Shown here in pieces: positions 44,014 through 54,818 of a DNA stretch of 64,000 nucleotides. Every line of letters starts with the position of its first letter. Positions within the stretch are counted from its first letter, which is position 1. A program made the translations under genes and the position numbers. A model generated the notes under the pieces. That model did no database searches. It had not been told where the DNA came from and saw nothing but the letters and a program-made list of their open reading frames with translations. The DNA is taken from contig OZ025240.1 in the NCBI GenBank assembly GCA_964019155.1, positions 86,936,995 to 87,000,994 of the forward strand. Reading direction: 5' to 3'. The stretch is from Osedax fenrisi (Eukaryota; Annelida; Polychaeta; Sabellida; Siboglinidae).

Positions 44014-45194
44014 ATACAAAATGTATATATGGTTATTTAGTATAATTAATTATGATATATTTTTAATTTATGATTTTTTTATAAATTATATTCATCAATG
44101 TAACCAAACTTTGAATATAATATTATCAATATTTTACTTTGTATTACTAATATTACTCTACGTACAGGACTATAATTCAAAGTAATAAATATGTTATTAG
44201 TATATATAATTTACTGGCATTTTCATTATATATTGATAATTATCATTTGCATTTGCATATTGCAAAACATCTTTTTATTAAATATACAAATATTCATATT
44301 TTTCATAATATATTTATAATTTTTATTATGTGAAAATTAATTAACTTAAATTTAATTTACAAATTTTGAATTTTATAAATACAAATTGACCACATTATAG
44401 AATAATATGTACTAAAAAAAATATTAAAAAAAAGATAATATATTTAAAATGGGAGACTATTATAAATAATTTGTAACAATAAATGGAGAAACAAAATAGT
44501 CAAATTGACTTTCGAGGTGTTTGGCCAGAGTAAATAATAATGCAATTAAATATTATACATTCAAACATATATGTGTATAGAAAGATAATCAAAGGGAATG
44601 TATAAGTGAAGGAAGCTTCGTGGTTGCCATAATCCCATATGGGTAGCCCACACCCAGGAGTGTCATACTCAGTAATTTATTTAGCGGTTCAAACAATCAT
44701 AAATATAATCCCTATGTTAATCCATCTGAACTATATAATAATAATTAGTAAACAATTTACATATTAGTAATTCATAATAATAAATAAATAATCACGGAGC
44801 TTAATGCAAGAAAAAAATATAATAAAAATAATGTCTTTGAGGATCTGTTCCACTTCTATCAATCAGCTTGAATAAAGTAATAGTTACCATTAGTTCATCA
44901 AACATGTAAAACAAAATTTAATTATATAATATGTGATCGCGTGGAGGTGAATATCCCCATTATAAGTGTAGATATACTAATATAGTCTGTATTTGACAAT
45001 TTACCTATATATCATTTATAAATGACATATGTATTACCTACGTTCTGTATATATCTATACCTATTATCTATATGTTTTATATTTAAAGAATCATGCGTAA
45101 TGATAATACCCTAAGCAACCAGAAACTAGTTGCCGCAACGTAACATTATGGTCAAATAATATGTTCCAGTAGGTGGTCGAATCATAGGTAGTTT

Positions 45195-45440
45195 GTGAGC
45201 AGATAAACGGTTTACTTTTACATACAAAAAATTAATAGTAGAACGTATTATTTTACCCATAAATAAACACCTAGTGGAACGTATATTTTTACCCATAAAT
45301 AACACTTAGTGGAACGTATATTTTTACCCATAAATAAACACCTAGTGGAACGTATATTTTTACCCTTAATAAACACCTAGTGGAACGTATATTTTTACCC
45401 ATAAATAAACACCTAGTGGAACGTATATTTTTACCCATAC
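45195..45440. repeat. 36-bp tandem repeat, nearly six copies
   Basis: The unit TAGTGGAACGTATATTTTTA CCCATAAATAAACACC repeats every 35-36 bp with small indels. Open frames on either strand are a by-product. Confidence 0.95.
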
Positions 45441-45715
45441 ACAATAAAAAAGAAACGTAAAACAATTCATTCATTTATTACAAGGAACAATACACAAAAT
45501 ACGGATATGATATAACACGTGAATAATATATATTATAATACACTGGTAATGCAAGGGTATATTTATAATGATAATAATACAAGTATGTATACATATATGA
45601 TCATATATGATTATAATATACATATATAGTATATAGTATGCGAATATAGAGGTTTCTGATCATTAAATAGCACAGTGTATAATTCCAGATATATATATAT
45701 ATATATATATATACC

Positions 45716-45862
45716 AAATTCACGAAGACGATACCGGATCCTAGAGATGATCTTTAACATATTCATGGAGATATTCACCATAGCCAAGCAGGAAGATCAT
45801 CTTGTTTATTCTGAAATTATAAATTGTATATTAATATAAATCAATTATGATGACACAATCAT
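45716..45862 (-). pseudogene. Diverged copy of the 281-bp exon-like unit
   Basis: Homologous to the units at 46.7-47.4 kb but with about 50 bp missing (no TAGCATACGGAGG segment), a one-base insertion in GGCTATGGTGAA, and about 10 bp missing after the acceptor-like TTTCAG. Neither of the two frames open in the other copies survives. Confidence 0.6.
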
Positions 45863-46044
45863 ATGTATATGTGTATACTGTAACAAGTTGTATATAATGA
45901 ATAATAGACATGCTGGACCATACAAGTGCAAACAGGTGCAAGGTATCGCGTGGTACATTTATCCCTTAGCCAATCAGGGAGGGATGCGTTCCCTAGGTAC
46001 ACACGCAGTGCTTGTGTCAACCTGATTCCTAAAGCAGTAAACAT
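45859..46044 (-). CDS. Unidentified coding-like island
   Basis: A minus-strand open frame starting MFTALGIRLTQALRVYLG and continuing NASLPDWLRDKCTTRYLAP. It is much GC-richer than its surroundings. It may be an exon, but no family, donor or acceptor could be fixed. The 3' end runs into AT-rich sequence shared with the diverged 281-bp unit. Confidence 0.3.
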   Translation of the reverse strand: MFTALGIRLTQALRVYLGNASLPDWLRDKCTTRYLAPVCTCMVQHVYYSLYTTCYSIHIYI

Positions 46045-46045
46045 G

Positions 46046-46137
46046 TTACATAATGGTACGTCCGATATCTAGTTCGTTAGCATGATATGGAACGTTCCAT
46101 TATGCTAAGCTGTACGTACCATTACGGATATCAACAT

Positions 46138-46140
<3 letters not shown>
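46046..46140. repeat. Nested inverted repeat
   Basis: TAATGGTACGT pairs with ACGTACCATTA, TTAGCAT with ATGCTAA, and the centre ATGGAACGTTCCAT is a perfect palindrome. Together they form one long imperfect hairpin next to a TA array (46141-46182). Confidence 0.75.
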
Positions 46141-46185
<45 letters not shown>

Positions 46186-46740
46186 TATACATGACGGGCG
46201 GCATACTTTATAAATGAACATCGTGTGTAGGAGGTAATTTACAACTGAATATAGGTGTATGTTGAACCAATGGTGATTTTAGGTAGAGGTGTGACTATTA
46301 CAGGAATCAGGGGTGAAGATAAGGGCATCATTGGTAATGGCAAGGTCGTCATTTTATACTATAACTAACATATATGCGAATTTATATACACTTAGGTATA
46401 TCATGTACACCCTATTACTAAATATATATACGAATATAATTATATCAACATAACAATATTTAACATGTGTACTATATTCATAGAGCTAGAGAGAAACTTT
46501 CTCTCTAGCTCTGTGACTATATTGCATCATATTGTATATTAATCTAGGTCATCATGGGATTAAAATTAGAAAAAGGCCGGTAATAGTTTATATATAGATT
46601 TTACATAATTACACACACATACATGCATGACGTATGCATTGCACGTACTATGTATATTTATATAAGTATATATATATATATATATATATATAAATGTATG
46701 AATTTATACATTAAATACTAACTTCTGTATCTCGACTATT

Positions 46741-47405
46741 CAATTTGTCGGACTAGAAGCTGGCCAACAAGCAAGGCGATACATGGCATGCACGAAGACG
46801 ATACCGGAGGCGATCCCGGATAGCATACGGAGGACGTATAGGGCGGTAACGGAGATGATCTTGAACATATTCATGAAGATATTCATATAGCCAAACAGGA
46901 AGAAAACTACTGATGATCTTAATTATCCTGAAATTATAAATTGTATATTAATAAATCAATTATCATGATACTATAATATTTATATGTGTATACTAATTTC
47001 AAACTTTTGCATATTTACTATTCAATTTGTCGGACTAGAAGCTGGCCAACAAGTTTAGATACATGGCATTCACGAAGACGATACCGGAGGCGATCCCGGA
47101 TAGCATACGGAGGAAGTCTAGGGCGGTAACGGAGATGATCTTGAACATATTCATGAAGATATTCATATAGCCAAACAGGAAGAAAACTACTGATGATCTT
47201 AATTATCCTGAAATTATAAATTGTATATCAATAAATCAATTATCATGACACTATAATATTTATATGTGTATACTAACTTCAAACTTCTGCATCTTGACTA
47301 TTCAATTTGTCGGACTAGAAGCTAGCCAACAAGTTTAGATACATGGCATTCACGAAGACGATACCGGAGGCGATCCTGGATAGTATACGGAGGACGTCTA
47401 GGGCC
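46741..47405 (-). CDS. Tandem 281-bp exon-like units (three copies)
   Basis: Copies start (minus-strand ends) at 46741, 47023 and 47303, 282 and 280 bp apart; the third is truncated at 47405. Each has an acceptor-like TTTCAG, about 170 bp of GC-rich sequence, and AT-rich spacer. Two overlapping frames are open on the minus strand. One is hydrophobic (VVFFLFGYMNIFMNMFKIIS ... SGIASGIVFVNAMYLNLLASF and stop); the other is basic (SSFLPVWLYEYLHEYVQDHL ...). Substitutions among copies do not clearly favour either frame. A 2-bp difference in the first copy shifts the end of the hydrophobic frame. It could be a duplicated terminal exon or a satellite. Protein not recognised. Confidence 0.4.
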
Positions 47406-47516
47406 AACTAGGATGCCCTTAAAGAATATTGTTAAACATTTTTCAAAGTTTTAAAATATATTTTATTTATAATAATTAAGTGGCGGTATACTGGTATTAG
47501 TGATACTTAATACATC

Positions 47517-47584
<68 letters not shown>

Positions 47585-48131
47585 TAATGCTATACAATTT
47601 AAAATACTATACTAATAATTATTTAAATAATATATAATTAATAATTAATAATATACAATTAATTGTTATTAATTAATAATAAGTATTGATAAATAATTAT
47701 TAATTAGTAAATTATTATGGAATAATTATTAGAATAATATATAAATGAATATATATAAATGAAATTATAATACACACGTTAATAGGCAAGTATGATATAT
47801 CTGAATATTTAAATATACTAATAATATGTGATATAGGCATGGGTAGTATTATTGGTAGTATTGTTGCTAGAGGTAGCAGTAGAGATAGTTGTGGTTATGT
47901 TAATGTAAATTGTCATTTAATAGGTGCATATTTATTATAGATAATATGTTTTACAATTAGAAATATACATATATAAAGTATTTTAAAAAAATACCTCGTA
48001 CATTTTCATCATATATGTGTACACTTTCCCCGTAGTGATAGACTCTTAGGTAAGTACGAGCACAACAAACATATAGTTCGTATTTAAACTAATGTTTATA
48101 ATTGTAGGTATATATCCTAACTATGTTAAAG
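47406..48131. other. AT-rich, TA array at 47519-47579, no gene seen
   Basis: Contains a long TA array and AT-only sequence to about 47750. No exon recognised. Confidence 0.5.
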
Positions 48132-48250
48132 TCACCCTGATATAAGTTTACACGTCTCCTCATGTACAGACGTTGTCGTTGTACCAGATTCAAATCTTCT
48201 ACCTGTGTTAATCTCAATTGGACAAATCATGAACAGAAGTGAGAACTTAG
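48132..48250 (+). CDS. FTP-B possible upstream exon
   Basis: Open from either of two acceptors (AG at 48130-48131, with CCTAAC branch-like sequence 12 bases before, or 48145-48146). It reads SLHVSSCTDVVVVPDSNLLP, VLISIGQIMNRSENL and ends in one base G before GTTTGT. The join to exon 1 gives ENL-G-YSNIAVGK, which suits the start of an FTP domain (ENLAxGK). The GC-richer, non-repetitive codons are unlike the surroundings. A 3.5-kb intron with a MITE would follow. Confidence 0.45.
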
Positions 48251-48262
48251 GTTTGTTGAATA

Positions 48263-48331
<69 letters not shown>

Positions 48332-49037
48332 TATGAATAAAAAATCCTTTTCGATAGCCGATATGTGTTGTTCAAAAAGTAGTTTTTACAGTTTATTTCG
48401 AATCACAAAAACACCGTATTATCGGTTAACATGAGTTATAAATATTTAAATATAGATAGACAATAATAATAGTTTATGTATATATTAGCGACGCTACCTC
48501 TTACTGCGTTATCTCGATGGGTAGAATTTAATTAAGTGTAAAACTAGTGCCGGTTTAAGCATACTATGGGCCCCGGGCAAAACAAAAACGAATGGGTCCT
48601 ATAATACTTTTATAACATATTAATATGTTCATTCTATCAATAACTAACATATCTAGGTGGCAAACATATATAGATGACTATAAAATGTATAAAAATAAAT
48701 TATATATTATTATTATACGTGTAATAAAATTATGTAAAAATATTTAAAATCTTAAAATGTTGAGTTTTTAATATCTATTCACATGTTTCGTGTGCAGTCA
48801 ATATTATTTATAAATTTAAGTTTCTAGAAGCTTCTCTCTCAAGTGTAATTATTTGTCATTTAATACATATATATTCTGATAACAATTTTTACATTTGCAT
48901 ATACATCTAGTCCACCATATATTGTATATATTAATATTCGGATATTCCATTCCTTTGAATTGTATATCAATACAGTATAATATATATATTTAATAATGAA
49001 TTACCTTATTTACTAATCATTAATTTCAAATGTCAGA

Positions 49038-49113
<76 letters not shown>

Positions 49114-50037
49114 TAATTATTTATATAATATAATTAGTAATAACCACATGATTATCTTTTTCATATACTTATCAATTAAATTGTCAAATATTAGTAGAAG
49201 ATAGTTATGTTGAACTTTTTATATGATTTCAATTCACTAATTTGATCACGTGTTAACATTATACTAATTAGTTTGTCATTTATTTTGATTAAATACTCCA
49301 ATCAACCTCTCATAATCATTTCTTTTCTCGCCTATATATTTAGGAAGTATATACATATATTGTATTCCTACCTCTATTATATCAATTAAAACTAATTGAA
49401 ACTCTTTTCTGATCGACTTTATTCTACAAAGTAATTAGTTTCACGTTTTTCATAATATTGAAGACTCAAATTCTCGCATTTTATTGAATAAATAAGTTGA
49501 CTCTATTAATGTAATGTACGTAAAGTATATATATATATATAATATCAGATATAACTCATGTAATAAAAGGAAATCTACAATATAAAGAATCAGCTTGTCA
49601 TGACCATATTATATTAGATAATGCTATAAATAAAAATTACTATATGCTATTTCTTTAATCTATATGTTAAAATATTATATATTTAGGTTAGCTAAATACA
49701 TTATATTGATTTGGTATGAAAGCAAAAATATTGCTGAAATTGTAAAAGATTCAACGGCATTTTGCCCAACCAGATTTAACTAATGCTCAGCTCAGGGGAT
49801 CCATATTACTGATTGACTATGGTTTATTATGATATAATGCATTTCATTTAATCTTCCAAACACATTTTTTGCATTATCATAACCTTGAACTAGATAATCT
49901 TTTATATTTATATTATTATTTTTTAAAAATTCAATAAATAATTAGCTAAATATTACCAATCTGATAATTAATCTCTACGTACATAAATATATATTAAATA
50001 AGAATACCTACCTGGTATATATGATTACGATTGTTAA

Positions 50038-50119
<82 letters not shown>

Positions 50120-50464
50120 AAATACTATAGTATTTAACAATTTGACAGTTGAAATTTACAAACTCTAAATATAAAGGGAAATAATTAGAATATGGACAGT
50201 GTCCTAATATGGATACTATCAGTATATCAGAAACAATAAATCATATAAAAAATATTGAATGAATAATATATTCATAATTATATAAATAGTCTAAATAAGT
50301 ATTTTTTATTTTTTAATTAAATAAAATAATGATGATATTCAATAAACTGGTTTTTTTATTACGTTTTTAAATTTACGTAAAAAATTAAACTTAAAACCTT
50401 TCAAGCATATATAATATAAAATGTAAAAATAGTATATAAACATAATATTATACACTCTAAACAT

Positions 50465-50495
<31 letters not shown>

Positions 50496-52163
50496 GCTTT
50501 ATTTTGTATCAAATATTAATTAAGTTCTAAACATATCTAGAGGTGATATAATACGGACACATTTGATGTCATAATACCTTATAACCAATCAGCGCGCAGC
50601 GTGTAAACTTTTTAATTTTCATAAATATCACATGCGTTATAATATTAATACCATCAATGTATATATAAATGTCATATATATATATATGTGTGTGTTGTAC
50701 GTTCGCCGTGTGAATAGACGTAATACCGTGAGTCCACAGATCAAAGACAAATGTGTTATTCTGCAATCACTATATTCAGTAGCAGCCTATATATGTAGAT
50801 ATCTCATATATATATAGATATTGGATAGTATGTAATAATAATAATAATAATAATAACAACAATAATATAATAATAATATGTTACCGTGTATGCGGGTTCG
50901 TCGATTATATATTCTAGTTAATAAATAAATGACACTATAGGTTTTGTGTCCAAAATCATACTGAAACAAATAACATAAACGCGAATCACTTTTTAATGAA
51001 CGCGTTCCACTCCAGTGCATCGGATAGTGGCAGTGTATTTATAGAATAATGATTGCGATAGCTACAATATACATTCGCAGTCGAGGCGCTATTGTACAAT
51101 AATATAAATCTATACATGTCATGCTTATTATTTAGATACTTCAAATATAATTATTATTTAATAGAATAACACAAATTAATAAATTATATTATATTATTCA
51201 TACAATTAATTATAAGTAATATAATTTAAATTTATCTGATTGGTTCATCAATATTTTAGTAGTATATAATGCGTCATTATTATAAAATAGTATTCTTATA
51301 TGGGTAGGGGGTACTAATTCGAACATGGGTACCAAAAATGGACATCCCCGTTTTTTATTGAATAAAAAGATTAAATAAAATATTAAAATAACAATAATAT
51401 ATATAATCATATAATGTTAATGTTATATTGTAGTTTTTTAATAACAATAGTAAGTCGTAAAATGTTAAGACAATTTATTATTAAAGTGTCCGTATTAAGT
51501 TACGTTCATCTAATGGTGTATTTAGATATTAAAATATAGTTGCATCTTCTCAGCAATTATATATAATTCAAGTTATCATCTTTCGCTAATAAATATATTA
51601 TTTGTGAAACTAATATTGATTTAAGAAAAATAGATATTTGTATCTACAATTATCGTGGATTGGTATAAATAGTATAATAATATATAATATAGGTATATAT
51701 ATATATATATATACATCTGACAATTCACATTTATATTCGTAGGTTATAGTAATATAGCAGTTGGAAAAGAGGTGTATTCAAATACCAATTTTTATTATGA
51801 TAAACAATTAGCTATTGATGGGTTCGTTTGTTATTTATTATAGTTATAATGTATTAAATATTTAACTAGAGTTTCACTATAGTGAATTAAGAAATGTTCA
51901 AATTATATTTATTAAATATTACTTTTTAATTCATAAAATACTTACCTTCTACTTATAATGTAATGCTTGATACTTAAATTATTTAGCTTTACTATTGTAG
52001 TAGATATTATACTATAATATATATATACCTTTATTGTAGGAATACATCTACATATTCGATAATAAATAGACTACCATGTAATTGGAGATTAGATCTATCT
52101 GGAATATTCTCTATATATAAAGTAATAATAATTCGATATTTACCAGGTTAAAACACATACACA

Positions 52164-52216
<53 letters not shown>

Positions 52217-53637
52217 TAGTGTGTATATCAATACGTATACTATAGCTTTAATAATACAGTAGTTATACGCGATAAAAATTATAATGATGGAAGAAAACAT
52301 GCAATAATAAATAATTTAAAATATCAATATATTGTTTCTATTCAATTATATGTCGTTATCTATTACCAGCGCTAATCTTGTTATCTCTCGTGATTTATAC
52401 TATACATTGGCATACAGGCGCACCTAGAAGCGCTCGTAAACTAAATAATTTACCATATGTGATATACCGCTGAACCAATATACATATATCTATTTATATG
52501 TATATGTTAATATTTTAATTTATAATTTAAAACTGAGTTATTTTTAATTTAACAGTACATCAAATGAAATTAACTATCAAGGTTGAAGTAGGGTATCTTA
52601 GAATAGGTAACTTGTATCCACTTATTGAGTGGACCAACACTTCCATGTGTAACCCTAATAATGCTTATTTCGCTGACCAATCAGATATTATGTCTACTAG
52701 GTTGGTATTTATAAATAAATTATATATATATATATATTAAATAATTAATATATAGGATATAATTATAATTATTATATATAATAATATTTATTTATTGAAG
52801 AAAGGTATTAATATAAATAGCGAATACAACTTGAACCATCTATGCATTTTTACATGTTATAAATTCACGTGAGAGGCCTGAAAAAGATAATATAAATAAG
52901 TAACATTTTATTTCTTGATTTCTTGATTTTATTTATCGTTTATTAAGTTCTTGAAAAATACATAAGAGTAAATAGGAACCATCTGAGATTGAGCATGGAT
53001 CTTATATCTCTATAGTATTGTTCCACTATAGTCTAGTGGAATATTGAATAACATATGATAATCAGGCTAATGTGCAATGCACATTATGCATCTTAAATTA
53101 AGGGGATATCCCAGTGTCCAAAATGATTAAAACACATTATTTATTTATTTTGTATATAGTGTTTAGTATATGTATACATATTTCCATGAATGAAATCTAT
53201 AAATACAATACAATATAGTTTTTAACATATAATTCAAAAATAAATATATCAATATTTAAATTATTATTTATTTATTATCCCTGACTAGTTTATTTTATAT
53301 TATAATATTTTATAGATGAATGAATTAAATAATGTTGATATTATACTCGAAGTATTGTAGTTTGTTTAGATCATAGCATTAATTTGTTGATTGGTACAAG
53401 CGTAGCCGTGATGAATAAGTATTATTAACTGTGTCAAGTTGTATTGTATTGTCTTCAAACTTGGTTGTTTTATATTATATAACTCTTAATTTTTTTAGAA
53501 AATCTTACGAATTGTCATGTGATATTTTAATGTATTCTCATAATTTTATTTTAACGGAATATCGTAAGATTTTCTTCAATATCTATTAGTGTTCATACAA
53601 TATTTGTAATTATAATATTATTATATCATTATATTAT

Positions 53638-53678
<41 letters not shown>

Positions 53679-53969
53679 ATATTATTATATATACAAGTAA
53701 TATAGTACAATATATTAATAACTATAGTTGTATATAATGTAATTCCACCTCTATAATGTTTAGTATGTATTTATCATATATTATATGTGATGCAATATTT
53801 TATATTAGTTTCAATAAAATTCACATATAAAATATATCGCTTTAAAATCAGAATTCAAGATTACTTGTGCACCGAAGCAATAGGTAATGCCATTCTATTA
53901 ACTCCGGATAATTATGATTCTACTATGAAATTGTACGAAATACTTGTTCTACCATCTAGAAGTTATTAG
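48132..53969 (+). CDS. FTP-B: discoidin/fucolectin-like gene, spliced
   Basis: Gene-level entry. The core exons 51743-51821, 52040-52146, 52556-52700 and 53852-53969 join in frame to 149 residues, the normal length of one FTP or F5/8C-like domain. Motifs in order: NIAVGKEVYSNT (strand 1), AIDG, NWRLDL (central Trp), IYKVIII, IEWTNTSMC, and a closing strand near KLYEILVLP. The family folds as a beta-sandwich that usually binds sugars or cell surfaces outside the cell. The FTP fucose motif (His and RxD...R) is not visible, so ligand specificity is unknown. All introns are GT-AG and phases 2, 1, 2 follow exon 1. The start codon and signal peptide were not found. ATTAAA lies at 54012-54017. Confidence 0.8.
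48268..48330. repeat. (TA)n-(TG)n array
   Basis: About 50 bp of TA followed by seven TG units, in intron 0 of FTP-B. Confidence 0.95.
48545..49940 (-). pseudogene. Decayed hAT transposase (ZMYM1-like)
   Basis: Near 49935-49670 on the minus strand the reading is KDYLVQGYDNAKNVFGRLNE ... SLNLVGxNAVES with stops. It matches the CxGQSYDNAANMSGK and CxAHSLNLVGxxA motifs of hAT transposases related to ZMYM1-type proteins. Further down, IRKEFQLVLIDIIEVG-like words occur. At the lower edge GGGCCCCGGGCAAAA (48571-48586) is the kind of GC-rich terminal tract these elements carry. The frame is riddled with stops. Confidence 0.55.
49038..49106. repeat. (TA)n array, about 68 bp
   Basis: Nearly pure TA, inside the decayed hAT region. 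Confidence 0.95.
50040..50117. repeat. (TA)n array, about 77 bp
   Basis: One of the longest pure TA arrays in the window. Confidence 0.95.
50170..51515 (+). mobile_element. MITE, 'tacggacac' family, with nested insertion
   Basis: Parallels the copy at 55231-56136 along its length: GGACAGTGTCC near the left end, TTTTTTATTACGTTTTTAAATT, ATAATACGGACAC, ACCAATCAGCGCGCAGCGTG, TGCGTTATAATATTAATACC, and AAAGTGTCCGTATTAAGTTAC at the right end. The extra length comes from a 440-bp insertion at 50676-51115. Lies in intron 0 of FTP-B. Non-coding. Confidence 0.75.
50676..51115. mobile_element. Unclassified insertion inside the MITE
   Basis: This segment is absent from the sister MITE copy. It is bounded by the direct repeat ATGTCAT at 50669-50675 and 51116-51122. 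It holds a TA/TG run, an (AAT)n run at 50834-50880, and a GC-richer part with a TATA-box-like CTATAAATACACTG on the minus strand near 51049-51036. No terminal inverted repeat was found; a solo LTR or SINE-like insertion is possible. Confidence 0.5.
51743..51821 (+). CDS. FTP-B exon 1 (N-terminal strand)
   Basis: Between TTCGTAG and GTTCGT: two bases, 25 codons, two bases. It reads YSNIAVGKEVYSNTNFYYDK and QLAID(G). This is the classic NxAxGKxxxxSS...AxDG opening of FTP and F5/8C domains. The length of 79 nt is the same as FTP-C exon 1. Confidence 0.85.
52040..52146 (+). CDS. FTP-B exon 2 (Trp strand)
   Basis: Between TTTATTGTAG and GTTAAA: one base, 35 codons, one base. NTSTYSIINRLPCNWRLDLS is followed by GIFSIYKVIIIRYLP. 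W-x-L-D-L and the IYKVxI strand are the domain's core. Confidence 0.9.
52556..52700 (+). CDS. FTP-B exon 3
   Basis: Between TTTAACAG and GTTGGT: two bases, 47 codons, two bases. It begins HQMKLTIKVEVGYLRIGN, then LYPLIEWTNTSMCNPNNAYF and ADQSDIMST. It fits the middle strands of the sandwich, with the single Cys also seen in exon 3 of FTP-A and FTP-C. Confidence 0.85.
53021..53041. repeat. Small perfect hairpin in FTP-B intron 3
   Basis: TTCCACTA and TAGTGGAA around a 5-nt loop. Confidence 0.7.
53852..53969 (+). CDS. FTP-B exon 4 (C-terminal)
   Basis: After TTTAAAATCAG: one base, 38 codons, TAG. It reads IQDYLCTEAIGNAILLTPDN and ends MKLYEILVLPSRSY. Exon 4 of FTP-A has the same frame and a similar pattern (TQNISFGNIVGTYVSI). 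The phase fits the AG left by exon 3 (codon AGA). Confidence 0.85.
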
Positions 53970-54618
53970 TTATTACATAATTATTCTAGATATCACGTGA
54001 TATGTATATTCATTAAAGTAATACACCTATTCTATAATAATCTACCACGAATATTAATTATATAGTGTAATTAGAATTATAGTAGAATTAATTATATAAT
54101 TATTATACCTACTCGATAGTGTATCATTCCTTTACTTTTTCAAATGAGATATTCTATTAAATATCCCGATATATCGACAGAAATAATTATTATTCAATGA
54201 ACGAAATTATACGATATATAATATATATTTATATATATTAACTATTAAATATTAACTACAAGTATCAATACTGCAAATATATTATTTAAATTATTAAAAA
54301 TACTATACATTAATTGATTAATTAATAATTACATATATATATATATTCATTTATATTCATTTTGTATTTATTCATTTTGTATTAATTCTCTCATTACCAA
54401 GAGCAGGTTGGTATCTCGATAAGTTCAATAGAACTTCTATACCATACCTGGGTTTTTGATCTCGGTCATCAACTGAATCTGATATTATTATTATTATTAT
54501 TAATAATATAATCTATAATATATGATATATACCTAATAGTGTATCATACTTGTATACTTAATTCAATAAATATGTAGGTTTATAATAATTTTATACTTAA
54601 TTTAATAAATAAATATAG
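53970..54618. other. FTP-B to FTP-C intergenic stretch
   Basis: About 650 bp of mainly AT-rich sequence with a slightly GC-richer patch at 54395-54490. FTP-C's promoter and signal-peptide exon might lie here, but I could not identify them. Confidence 0.3.
54012..54017 (+). promoter_or_regulatory. Possible poly(A) signal of FTP-B
   Basis: ATTAAA 43 bases after the stop codon. Weak evidence on its own in AT-rich sequence. Confidence 0.3.
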
Positions 54619-54697
54619 GTTTATATCGAACTATAATGAAGGGGGGAAAAGTATTTTCATCGTCTACGTATTTTAGCCAACTGAATGTAATTGATGG
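54619..54697 (+). CDS. FTP-C exon 1
   Basis: Between AAATATAG and GTACGT: two bases, 25 codons, two bases (79 nt). It reads LYRTIMKGGKVFSSSTYFSQ and LNVID(G). KGGKVFSSSTY aligns with AVGKEVYSNTNF of FTP-B, and both exons end at ID(G). The NIA motif is replaced by RTIM. Confidence 0.65.
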
Positions 54698-54739
54698 GTA
54701 CGTTATGATATCTTTCTAGACATAACAATATATTAATAT

Positions 54740-54818
<79 letters not shown>

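Noticed and set aside
45195..45440. CRISPR-like array
   Set aside because: The 36-bp units are contiguous with no unique spacers, in a eukaryotic context; it is a minisatellite.
54619..54697. Treating FTP-C exon 1 as a separate orphan gene from the exons at 63 kb
   Set aside because: Possible, but phase, order and strand all fit one gene with a repeat-filled intron, and no other second exon lies between.
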